A DNA stretch of 64,000 nucleotides from Paramecium sonneborni. Lineage: Eukaryota > Ciliophora > Oligohymenophorea > Peniculida > Parameciidae. Positions 49,445 through 61,092 of the stretch are shown here, piece after piece (positions within the stretch are counted from its first letter, which is position 1; each line of letters begins with the position of its first letter). The stretch spans positions 124,001 through 188,000 of the forward strand of contig CAJJDN010000049.1 in assembly GCA_905182985.1 (NCBI GenBank). Reading direction: 5' to 3'. A program made the position numbers and the translations under genes. Below the pieces are notes generated by a model that had not been told where the DNA came from, ran no database searches, and saw only the letters and a list, made by a program, of their open reading frames with translations.

Positions 49445-50518
49445 TCATGTATTCAATTTATCTACTATATCACAAAGCAATTCAGATGTTTCTCTGGCTT
49501 ATTTTGGTATAAAGTTAAGTTAGCCTAATTTCTGTTCAATATATTTTAATTCTAAATGTGGTTAAAATTTCTTCATTGCCAACGATTCAATTGATAATGA
49601 GTGATTTGATTCTCTAATGCCTAGTTATCCTTTTAATTTTCTGATTTCATATTATTCAATTCTAATCTTATATATTTTGATAGCAAATACATTATCACTC
49701 ATTCTGTTTATGGCTTTCATTTGATTCTGTAATAACAATTGTTTAATTGAATCAGTTATATAGATTAGATCTTCCATTAAAGATAAATCAAATTTCTCTA
49801 TCACTCTTTATTCTCCATTTACAAATAAAACATCTTTTACGCAACATAATCGAGATATTTCAGAAAAATCATGCAGCTCCTCTGTTTAAGGTTTGATTAA
49901 AATTCTATACATGTTCTTTTTGATACCAATCAAACTTTTTACTACTTAAAAAAGCTTTCTAGAATTATTCAAATAATCCTAAGATCTTAATAAGTTATAC
50001 TTTTAATTAATGAAGATTATGAATTAAATTGTAAAGCTGTTCTGTAAATCTTTTGTATTGTGAAGCATTTGGATTATGAACTGTTTCTAATAAACTTACT
50101 TTCTTTTTTTTATTTGTTTATTCCTTTATTGATTTTACTCTTTGTAAAATAATCCTGTTATCAATTGATTATGGTATTTCTCCTTTTTTATTCATAAATT
50201 TCTACTTTTTGGAGATTTTAATACACTCATACTATTTAAATGATCTAAATAACATTATAGACTATGATGCTATTCATTTCGAATAGGTTTTGGAGTTATA
50301 AAACTATTTTATTTATTTCTAGGACTAATTTAAATAATCTATTCTCTTGAAGGAGTTAAATTAATAGTTTTGCATTAAGGAGATGCTAAACGATTTATTG
50401 GAGAAGAAGTATCAACTCTTTAAGGAATATGGGTCGATTTTTATCTATTTTGATAAGTAAATGTCTCACGATGTTTAAAAATTGGAAAAACTATGTTATT
50501 CTTTAAAATTAAACTCAT
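49445..50518 (-). CDS. Hypothetical helical protein
   Basis: Introns of 23 and 31 nt give 339 residues. The N-terminal 100 residues are Ser/Pro/Arg-rich and disordered (TSSPINRLASPQ; NLTPSREQ; KSPKSR: several SP/TP sites). The rest is helical with coiled-coil character (QRVKSIKEQTNKKKKVSLLETV; YNLIHNLHQLKVQL; RIEQYEIRKLKGQLG), ending LLCDIVDKLNT. No family was recognised. Its end is 44 bp from the PEX13 start. Most of the gene is repeated after the n at 50525. Confidence 0.7.
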
Positions 50519-50524
50519 TATATA
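49522..50524. repeat. Left copy of a 1,003-bp direct repeat at an assembly join
   Basis: Matches 50526-51528 with a constant offset of 1004 and ends exactly at the single n (50525). Confidence 0.92.
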
Positions 50525-50525
50525 N
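50525..50525. other. Assembly join (single n)
   Basis: One undetermined base between two copies of the same 1,003-bp sequence. Confidence 0.97.
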
Positions 50526-51528
50526 AGCCTAATTTCTGTTCAATATATTTTAATTCTAAATGTGGTTAAAATTTCTTCATTGCCAACGATTCAATTGATA
50601 ATGAGTGATTTGATTCTCTAATGCCTAGTTATCCTTTTAATTTTCTGATTTCATATTATTCAATTCTAATCTTATATATTTTGATAGCAAATACATTATC
50701 ACTCATTCTGTTTATGGCTTTCATTTGATTCTGTAATAACAATTGTTTAATTGAATCAGTTATATAGATTAGATCTTCCATTAAAGATAAATCAAATTTC
50801 TCTATCACTCTTTATTCTCCATTTACAAATAAAACATCTTTTACGCAACATAATCGAGATATTTCAGAAAAATCATGCAGCTCCTCTGTTTAAGGTTTGA
50901 TTAAAATTCTATACATGTTCTTTTTGATACCAATCAAACTTTTTACTACTTAAAAAAGCTTTCTAGAATTATTCAAATAATCCTAAGATCTTAATAAGTT
51001 ATACTTTTAATTAATGAAGATTATGAATTAAATTGTAAAGCTGTTCTGTAAATCTTTTGTATTGTGAAGCATTTGGATTATGAACTGTTTCTAATAAACT
51101 TACTTTCTTTTTTTTATTTGTTTATTCCTTTATTGATTTTACTCTTTGTAAAATAATCCTGTTATCAATTGATTATGGTATTTCTCCTTTTTTATTCATA
51201 AATTTCTACTTTTTGGAGATTTTAATACACTCATACTATTTAAATGATCTAAATAACATTATAGACTATGATGCTATTCATTTCGAATAGGTTTTGGAGT
51301 TATAAAACTATTTTATTTATTTCTAGGACTAATTTAAATAATCTATTCTCTTGAAGGAGTTAAATTAATAGTTTTGCATTAAGGAGATGCTAAACGATTT
51401 ATTGGAGAAGAAGTATCAACTCTTTAAGGAATATGGGTCGATTTTTATCTATTTTGATAAGTAAATGTCTCACGATGTTTAAAAATTGGAAAAACTATGT
51501 TATTCTTTAAAATTAAACTCATTATATA
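50526..51528. repeat. Right copy of the 1,003-bp direct repeat
   Basis: Repeats 49522-50524. It holds a 3'-truncated copy (50526-51522, minus strand) of the gene at 49445-50518 and then continues into unique DNA. It should be merged with the left copy. Confidence 0.92.
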
Positions 51529-51684
51529 TTTAATAATTTATGAAAATTAAGATGCTCCTCCTCCATTATAATAAAATTAACATTATTTTATCAAATGAAA
51601 TTCATTTCAGGTTTTAGTCATATATAATCATTCACTTTCTTCAAATTTTTATTTTAATATTTTTATTTGATTTAATTTATTTCA

Positions 51685-53577
51685 ATGAATCCTAAATAAA
51701 TAACATGTTTAATATATAATGAGGAAGAGATTGTAGAAAAATAATTTCAAAAAGATTTTTAAGTAATTTAAAAAGAATTGTAGAGTATAAATAATGATGA
51801 TTAGTGGATGTTGTTTGATTACCATAGTGACTTAGGTATTGATAAACAAAATTTTTCTTCAAGTTAGAAATTAATTGCTTTATAAAAAAACCATATTTCA
51901 TTGTTAATTAAAGAGAATATTGAACATAAATAACTAAGGAAAGAATTTGATGAACTGTAAAAAAAATACCAAAAAACAGAATAATAAGCATAAAAATATA
52001 AACTTTTCTAAAAAAATCTAGAAACTAGTTATTTAAACCTACAAAATCTAATTTAAGATAAAGAAGATTTACAAAAATAAATTCAGCTACTTGAAAGAGA
52101 AAATGAAAAATTATTTAATATATAAGAGAAAAATTGTAAAATAAATGAGAGCCATGAAGCAACAAAAAAATAAATTAAAGAATTAAACTAAGGATTATGT
52201 GAAAAGATTGGAACTTTAGAACAAGAAAAATCTAATTTATCTCTTTAGATTGAATATTTAGAAATGGAAAAGTAAGATTAAACAAAGGAAATCTCCAATC
52301 AAATTTAATAGATTTATTCTTTACAAAAAGAAAAATCTAATCTATTCGATTAGATTAAATCTTTAGAAACAGAAAAATCGGAATAATCAAAAGAAATCTC
52401 CAATCAATTTTAATAGATTTAATCTTTACAAAAAGAAAAATCTAATTTATTGGGTGAGATTAAATCTTTAGAAATGGAAAATCATGGGCAATCTAAAACA
52501 ATATCCAATCAATTTTAATAGATTTAATCTTTACAAAAAGAGAAATCTAATTTATTTTGTTAGATTAAATCTTTAGAAATAGATAAATCTGAATAATCAA
52601 ATGATATACACATTCCATCATTATAGAATTCATATCTAATACAATTTTCATAAGACTAAACTTCAATTTCTTCACATGATCAAACATATAAACAAAAACT
52701 TGAATAACAACTTGAGAGCTTTTACTATAATGACGAATTTTACCAAAAGAATAATAATAATAAGAACTAAACCAAATTTTTAGATTAATTGCTTAAAAAA
52801 ACATGTGAAAATAAAAACAAAATAGATCTAATAGAAAAAAATAAGGATCATTTCAAATTCAGTATATAACAAATATCCTTAAATATGGATAAATTTATTG
52901 AATCTATTAATAATTAAAATTTATTTTACCAACCTTCATTTATAGAGAAAGGGGTTGAATAAGACTTATCAGAAATAGGATTTAATGTTTTAAAGAAAGG
53001 ATAAATTTGGTCTATGAAAAAGATGAAAGACTATAAAATAACTCTAAATAACGAATAGCAAGCACTAGATATAATAAATAATTAATTAATAGTAAAAGGG
53101 TTTTTGTAATTATACAAGGAAGATCTGAATAAGATTAAAGAATTTGAATGCAAATAGTAATAATTTGATTTAAAATTTCCGAAATAGTATTTAATTAAGG
53201 ATGATAATAATTAATATTATATATGTGAGCAAACAGTTGAAAACTAAGAAAATAAAATTTATGAAGTGTTTAATTAAGGAACATTGGTTCATTAATACAT
53301 AAGTGCGTTAATTTTGTATTTCTATTATTCTACGAATAAAAATTGTGTGATTACAAAATATGAATTAAATTAAAACTAAGAAAATTAAGATTTAATACTT
53401 TCAAATACGATTATCAGCTCTAATTACTCTTAAATATTATCTTTATTAGACGAAGGATAAAACACAGTAGATAAATTTAAAGATAAATTAAAACAGATGC
53501 CTAAAGGAGCATTTTAACACTTTTGGACTGAAGAATTGTATAAAATGGCCTAAAATTAATGGGAAAATTAAAAATGA
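51685..53577 (+). CDS. Coiled-coil protein, paralog B
   Basis: A single open frame of 630 residues without introns, starting MNPKQITCLIYNEEEIVEKQ. Coiled-coil spans residues about 75-330 and includes three or more copies of a 35-residue unit with QSLQKEKSNLLGEIKSLEME. The C-terminal domain runs through SLNMDKFIESINNQN, LKKGQIW, ALDIINNQLIVKGFLQLYKEDL, NKNCVITKYELNQ, SLLDEGQNTVDKFKDKLKQ and FWTEELYKMAQNQW. Each of these matches the same place in paralog A (46491-48236). The N-termini also correspond (MNPKQ/MDPKQ). Function unknown; the family looks like a cytoskeletal or basal-body scaffold only by its general coiled-coil character. Confidence 0.8.
52317..52600. repeat. 105-bp tandem repeat in coiled-coil paralog B
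   Basis: The phrase ttacaaaaag recurs at 52321, 52426 and 52531, a period of 105 bp or 35 residues (five heptads). Copies are imperfect, with about a dozen differences each. Confidence 0.85.
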
Positions 53578-53729
53578 TAAATTATATTTTAATTTTTAAG
53601 TCAAAATGGATCATTATAGTGTTTTTAAAGATAATTTTACATATAGAAACTAGACAAAAAAATATTTAAAGTCATTGTTCAACCTTAAAAAAATTCTTAT
53701 TCTTATTGATATTATTTATTTATTATTAA

Positions 53730-56700
53730 ATGTTTAAAACCAATTTAGCTATGATTCTTTAACTTGAGAGACAACTAGAAATACAATTAATGCGTTATGA
53801 TTTATAACACTATGAAACTCATAAGTTATTACTTCATTATGTTAACCTAGCAAGTTCTTTTGCAGATACATAATCAATTCATTAATCAATTGATACTCTA
53901 ACTAAAGGTATATCTTAGAAATTATATTTAAAGCTTATAAAAAACTATTTCCTTAAAATAAATCTATAACATCTTAATTTTCAAATTAACATTGGAGATT
54001 ATTGATAGTTATTGCTATAAAATTAAGTAAATCTTTAGAAATTGATGGACAGTTGCAATAAGGATTAAATATTTTGATATAGCTAGAATTGCTAATTAAA
54101 TAAAATAAAAAAAGTCTTGAATGGGCGAATTAAGTAAATCTCTAAGAATTGTACTATATTATTGCAAAATTTTGGGATAAATTATAAAATAAAGAAAAAA
54201 AATACTATGCAGCTAACGAATGCATATTGTTAATCAAAAGTTAAAAAGGTAGTAATCATTCAAAGAATCAATTAAAAATGCTTATTTAAATGTTAGAATT
54301 TCAAATAGAGACCAAAAACTCTATCAATAATCAAATTTTATTATATTCAGAGATTTATAAATATTAAAAGTAACTTCTAGGAGATGAAAATTAGGAAACT
54401 TAAAAAACTTTATTCAGAATAAAATAAATAAAATAATAAATACTATTTGAATTAGAAATCGAAGATCTTAGTAAGATTGAGTTTACAAAATCTATTTCTA
54501 AACAAGAATCCTTCAAATTAATTAAAGATAAAATTAAGCCAAGTGTACAAATTAAAAAAAATACAGATTTATAAAATTTGATTAAACCCTCCTAAATTAA
54601 ACAATATTAAAGAAGAAGTTCATTTCATTCGATAAATAGAAATAATTCATAATCATAAACATCCTTTTAAAATAACTATAATTTCAGAAACAGTGTTGAA
54701 AATTTGAAAAAGTTAAATGATTAAACAACTAATACAAAACTAAATTCAAGAACTTTGAGTTAAGGAGAAAATCAGTTTTATTATTTTATGAATTGCAATA
54801 ACCAAGAGTAAATTTAATTCTAACTTTAGAGAGAGAAATAAAACTGATATGACTTAATTTTAAACTATTCACAGCAAAAATCCAAATTAACCTATTTCAT
54901 CTTGTTTCATCAATAGATAAAATTAAACCTAATCGAATTTAGATGATAAAAATTTTAATATAGACTAAAATATTTAAATATTAAATTTAATGCTTTAAAG
55001 GCCAAAAATGAAAATTAATTAATAAAATTAAATTAAGCATTCACAATATTTAAACTTACTTAATTCATCAAAAAATAAAACATCTTCATTTAGTGTTCAT
55101 CCTATAGATGATCCTTTGAAAAAGATTTTGAAAAAAATAAATACATAAGAGTTTAATAATTCAAGAAAAAATCAATAAGTAATAGCTTTCGATTTGAGCA
55201 CTAAAAAATCTAATTAAGTAATAGAAACGATACATTAGCTCACTTCTAAAAAATCTATAAATATTTTAGGTATTTAGAATTTTATTATAATTTTGCAGGT
55301 GATCTTATCATATAATAAAATTAATTTGAATATTATGAAAATAATATGGATAAAATTTTAAGAATATAAAGATATGTTAAACGGAAAATTGACTCAATTA
55401 GAATAAAAAATGATTTAATTTCCAAAAATAAAGAAGATAATGAAGAAAAAATGTCCGAAAAACCTTCAGAAACTGTAGTATAACCTAAGATTTTTCGAAA
55501 TGTAATTAGACGTAGTCTGACTTCATCAGTAGAGTCATTAAAATTTAATCATAGAAAAGAAGCTTTTTTATAACCAAAAAAATTTTAGATGAAATCAAAA
55601 GATTTCTCTTTTTATAGTTAAGCTAGCAGCAATTTAATGAATATAAAATCTGAAAGTGAAATATATGAAAAGTAATAATGATTATGTTATTCTTAGAGAA
55701 AAAACCCAAGAGTCATAATAATATCAAAAAGTACTTGAAATTTTAAATTCTGGATTTGAATATAAAGTTTAAGGAGAATGTAATTTTTTTTGTTCAGATC
55801 AATCTGATTAGATATTAAGATTCATAGGATTTAAGACAAAAATAATGAATAATCAATTAGTTTTTAGTTTCACAATTGAAAAATTAATCAGATCTTATTA
55901 AATCTATTTGCCAATTTAATTTGTCTCTTAACATTGGCTTTCTTTAAGTTAATTTGATAGCCTTTCTTTTTGCTAATCTCAATTGGAAGAATTTATAGAA
56001 CAAAATCTAACAAAAATTTCACAAGCTTCTTTTATTTTAATGTATAAGGGTGATAATTTTGATGAAAATTTGGCATCTATAATATAATTATTTTCTATCA
56101 TAATGGTCAATACTTGTGAGTAGACAAAAATTATTGGTAAGAAATTATATTTTACAAATAAACTTTAAGTAAAATATAGCAGGAAATTATTATAATCATA
56201 TTACCAAAAATAAAGATCAGAAAAGAGACAGTATTATTTTAAACCTTAAAATTTGTTGACAGATGATTTTAGTATGAAGATTACTTTGAGAGTTAGTTAA
56301 ACTGACCTAAATGTTAGGGAATCAATTGAAAATTGTTCTTAAAAAATGGAGGAAAAAATTTAAAATGGTAATGCAATTTACACAATAAAAACAAATCCTA
56401 TTTTCGAATCAGTAGAAGATAATAAACCAGTAGGTGAATTAATCTTACTTGAAGAGCCTCAAATATCATGTCGATAAATGCTTGATGTTTCTATAAGGGA
56501 TCCTGAAATAAATTAAATTTAGTTGAAAGCTGTAAATATTCCAAAAAATTTACAATAAAACTAAAATTAGGAGATATAACGTTTTAGTCCGTAATTATTG
56601 TCTATTTCAAAAATAAAATATCCATAAAGAAATTAATCTGCATTTATTCCAACTAGTTAAAAAAAAAAAGATTCATAAGTATTGGAACCTGGATCATTTT

Positions 56701-59700
56701 AGAGAAAAGTTACTAAAAATCACTAAACTTCTGTTTAATTTGTTGAAGAATCACCCTCTAGTTAATCATAAAAATCAATGGTTTCATTAAATAATTAGTC
56801 AAAATATTTAGATCTATAATTTCCATCTTTATCCTAAAGTGCTTCATTAAGTTTTTAACCACCTTTAACTTCTTTTCATAAAAAAAATGTTGCAAATATC
56901 TCTTCCTCATAATAAGGTATTTTCTCTTCTGGCCATAATCTATTAGATACTCAAATAAATTTAATTGGAAATGAATTATTTGATACTGATGCTCTAAAAA
57001 TCATCGATCTTATACCTGAATATGAAAATGAATTAGATTAAAAATTTATAACTGTTTTCAAAAAATGTGATGATTTTACAGTTTCATCTAAGTGGAAAAA
57101 AACAAGAAAAGTTAGAATTTAAAATTTTGATTTTGAATATTTCTGGAATTAATCCAAATATGAAAAATAAATATTTAAGTCGATATACAACAATCCTTTT
57201 AATTTATGTGAAATAATTTTAATAGGAATAATAAAAATTGAAAAATATTATTTTATTGTAAGTGTAAGCTAAATTTTAAAGGAGAATATTGAGTTATTTA
57301 ATCAATAGGTGATGAACATGAAAGATTTAGTAAAAATTTAAATTACTTTTGAATTAATATTTCCTTATGATAATGTTTGGAAAGATTAAGCTAATTTTAC
57401 ATTTAAAGAATTTATTAAATGGTTTGTTCCAGATTTTGAATTATCGCTATATGTTTAAAAATTTGGATTAAGTCAATTACAAAAAATTTCTGCTCTTAAA
57501 TATTTGAGTCGATTCGCTCATATTAAGGATTCAAAACTAAAATTTGAATTTTATGAAGAATAAAAAAATAGATCTATCATAAAAAATATTTAGAGAAGAA
57601 CTTTAGAAATCTAAAGAATTGAAGTTATCGAAAGTATTTTTTTAAGAGATAAAATTGATATTAGTTACTTTTCAAATTTAGGATTAGAATAGTTATATTA
57701 AGATTTGTTAAAAGATAGAGAAAAAAACAATTTTAAATAAAAAAAAAGAGACATTAGATATTAAGCTTTCTTATAATTAACAAATCCTAGTAAACTTGAT
57801 CCAATAACTTAAATTCCAAAATTTATTGGTCTAGATTACGAAGGCGAATTTGAAGAAAAAACTATTTAGATGCCAAATTATAAGGAATTGAAATTATTGC
57901 AATAATATAATACATTAGTTTTAAAAAATCAAAAAAAATAAATATTTAGACATTATTTAACTTACTATATATGGAATAATGGATATTTAAAAATTTGGAG
58001 ACCATTCCAAAGGAAAATATGGTAATAAATCTAAATACAAAACAAAGAAAAATTACTTAATACTATTTAATGTAGGTTAAGAAATTATTTCTTAAATTAA
58101 TTGATTTGCAAGACTTTAAGTTTAAATGGGAAGAAACTTATGTAAAAATAATACTTTAAATAAGATTAATATTGTAATGATCAAAACTTGCTTTATAATT
58201 ATTTTTAATTAGTATAATTTACTAATTAACAATTTTACTAATTCTTAACTATATTGTATTATCAATTATTTAAAAGTGATCAATTTAAAAATTTTTGGGA
58301 TTCTTTTTTTATTTAATATAAAAAATTATCACACAGTAAAATAGCTTAATTAGGATATTGTTTATTAGAAATCACAATATTTTTTGATAAACCTAAGGGT
58401 ATATTAAAGCAACTAAGAAGAAGATATATTTTGATTAAAGTAAACCTTTTCTGTAAAAAAAATATGAAAACTAAAATGTATAAATTAATATTAACCCTTG
58501 AAGATTTATAAAATACTTTAAATAAATTGTATGATGTAAATCACTATAATATCATTGAAATCTTGTTTAATGATATTTAGATATTAATTTGTAACCACCT
58601 TTGTTATGAAAGGTTTATAAATTCAAGGCATGCAATTATAATTATTAGAAATATCAAATAAGGCAAAACTCTAAAATTTATAAATTCATTACCATGGGTT
58701 TTGAATTTTAACTATGACAATCTTGATGTAACTCCATATCCTAAAAAATTTTAATTATTCTATCAAGAAGTAATTTGTTCAAGATTAATCTATAATATGA
58801 TATAATTTATTTAGTTACCTTTTTGTATTGTAAATAGATATCAATATAATAAGATTTATTTATAATAAAGTAGAATTCCTTGTATAATAATTATTGAAGA
58901 ATTTCAAGATATTAAAACTTATCTTTTATAGNGCGAATTTGAAGAAAAAACTATTTAGATGCCAAATTATAAGGAATTGAAATTATTGCAATAATATAAT
59001 ACATTAGTTTTAAAAAATCAAAAAAAATAAATATTTAGACATTATTTAACTTACTATATATGGAATAATGGATATTTAAAAATTTGGAGACCATTCCAAA
59101 GGAAAATATGGTAATAAATCTAAATACAAAACAAAGAAAAATTACTTAATACTATTTAATGTAGGTTAAGAAATTATTTCTTAAATTAATTGATTTGCAA
59201 GACTTTAAGTTTAAATGGGAAGAAACTTATGTAAAAATAATACTTTAAATAAGATTAATATTGTAATGATCAAAACTTGCTTTATAATTATTTTTAATTA
59301 GTATAATTTACTAATTAACAATTTTACTAATTCTTAACTATATTGTATTATCAATTATTTAAAAGTGATCAATTTAAAAATTTTTGGGATTCTTTTTTTA
59401 TTTAATATAAAAAATTATCACACAGTAAAATAGCTTAATTAGGATATTGTTTATTAGAAATCACAATATTTTTTGATAAACCTAAGGGTATATTAAAGCA
59501 ACTAAGAAGAAGATATATTTTGATTAAAGTAAACCTTTTCTGTAAAAAAAATATGAAAACTAAAATGTATAAATTAATATTAACCCTTGAAGATTTATAA
59601 AATACTTTAAATAAATTGTATGATGTAAATCACTATAATATCATTGAAATCTTGTTTAATGATATTTAGATATTAATTTGTAACCACCTTTGTTATGAAA

Positions 59701-60977
59701 GGTTTATAAATTCAAGGCATGCAATTATAATTATTAGAAATATCAAATAAGGCAAAACTCTAAAATTTATAAATTCATTACCATGGGTTTTGAATTTTAA
59801 CTATGACAATCTTGATGTAACTCCATATCCTAAAAAATTTTAATTATTCTATCAAGAAGTAATTTGTTCAAGATTAATCTATAATATGATATAATTTATT
59901 TAGTTACCTTTTTGTATTGTAAATAGATATCAATATAATAAGATTTATTTATAATAAAGTAGAATTCCTTGTATAATAATTATTGAAGAATTTCAAGATA
60001 TTAAAACTTATCTTTTATAGATTTACATTCCAAAGTCATGTAGAAGATTCATAACTAATCTGCATTTTAATTAAATAAATACACTGAGTGATATGAGTTT
60101 GGAAATAATTAGTGAGAATAGTTAAACACAAACAAAAAAATAAGGGAAATAGTGGTAAGATTTAATTAAAAGTTTTAAATTTTCTATGAATTAAGAAAGA
60201 AAATTATTGTTAAAGATAGAAAAGATATAAACTGAATAAATTTTATAGGAAGTTCTATGTTATAAAATTAAATCAGTAAGGAAAACAAAGGAAGCAATAC
60301 TTTTTAAAATGTTTGTTGAATATAAACGAAAATAAGGATTTGAATACTCAAATTTTCACTTCCCTATGAAGATAACCGAAGCAAAAGATATAAATATGGT
60401 GTTGCAATTATAATGGTTAAATTAATAAGATAAGATATAATCCTATAAATTACCATTATATGAATAATTAATGGGATATTTTGATAAATACTTTCCTCAT
60501 AAAAATATCTTTGATTTTAAATTTAGGATTATAGATTTGATAAAAATGAGTGAAATTTAAGTAGAAAGCATTTTAATTAATTATTCTTTGAATATAGAGG
60601 CATAAAATAATAATTTAGATTTTTAGATGTCTCATTAAATTCATAAAAATGAATGTCGAATAAAATTAAATATAAATCTAAGAATATTATAAATTAATAA
60701 ATCTGGATTTAAACTTCTCTTTAGAGGTGTTTTGATGGTAAAACCTTAAATATTAGTAGGAATATATGAAAAATAATAAAAAACAAAATTGTATTTTTAG
60801 ATATAACGAGTGAATGATGGCTAACAATTTATGTATAAAGTTTAATTTGAAGATATAGATAATTAATTTCCAGGATTTAATTAGAATTTGAAAATGGATC
60901 AAAGAGGAACAGGAGCTAAAATTTTTAGAATGTTCAGAAGAAAATTGATTTATTAATGTTAATATCAATTAAATTGA
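53730..60977 (+). CDS. Very large protein of about 2,020 residues, unknown, with IQ-like motif
   Basis: Introns of 26 nt (near 53908), 29 nt (near 55270) and 25 nt (55672-55696) join one long frame. The third intron links two frames that otherwise look like overlapping genes. One further intron is needed for phase. The first 650 residues are helical then Asn/Gln/Ser-rich, with MDKILRIQRYVKRKI near residue 530, resembling a calmodulin-binding IQ motif. The region about 680-1000 is disordered with many SQ/SP sites. The last 1,000 residues are Lys-, Ile- and Tyr-rich, mostly helical, with no membrane span, ending RGTGAKIFRMFRRKLIYQ. No family was recognised. The 1,088-bp duplicate at 58933-60020 must be removed to read through. 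Confidence 0.65.
57844..58931. repeat. Left copy of a 1,088-bp direct repeat at an assembly join
   Basis: Matches 58933-60020 with a constant offset of 1089; it ends at the single n at 58932. Confidence 0.92.
58932..58932. other. Assembly join (single n)
   Basis: One undetermined base between two copies of the same 1,088-bp coding sequence. Confidence 0.97.
58933..60020. repeat. Right copy of the 1,088-bp direct repeat
   Basis: Repeats 57844-58931 and then continues in frame with the 3' part of the large gene, which shows that the two copies are one locus. Confidence 0.92.
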
Positions 60978-61092
60978 TTTATAGTCTATAATTATAGTTA
61001 TAAGATTAAACTAAAAATAAAAATAAAGAAAAAAGATGTATGTAAGATATAAAAGATAAATTATATTGTTGTCATTTATGAATAGAAAATTA

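Noticed and set aside
55665..55681. Apparent 17-bp overlap of two tandem genes
   Set aside because: A 25-nt intron at 55672-55696 joins the two frames; there is one gene.
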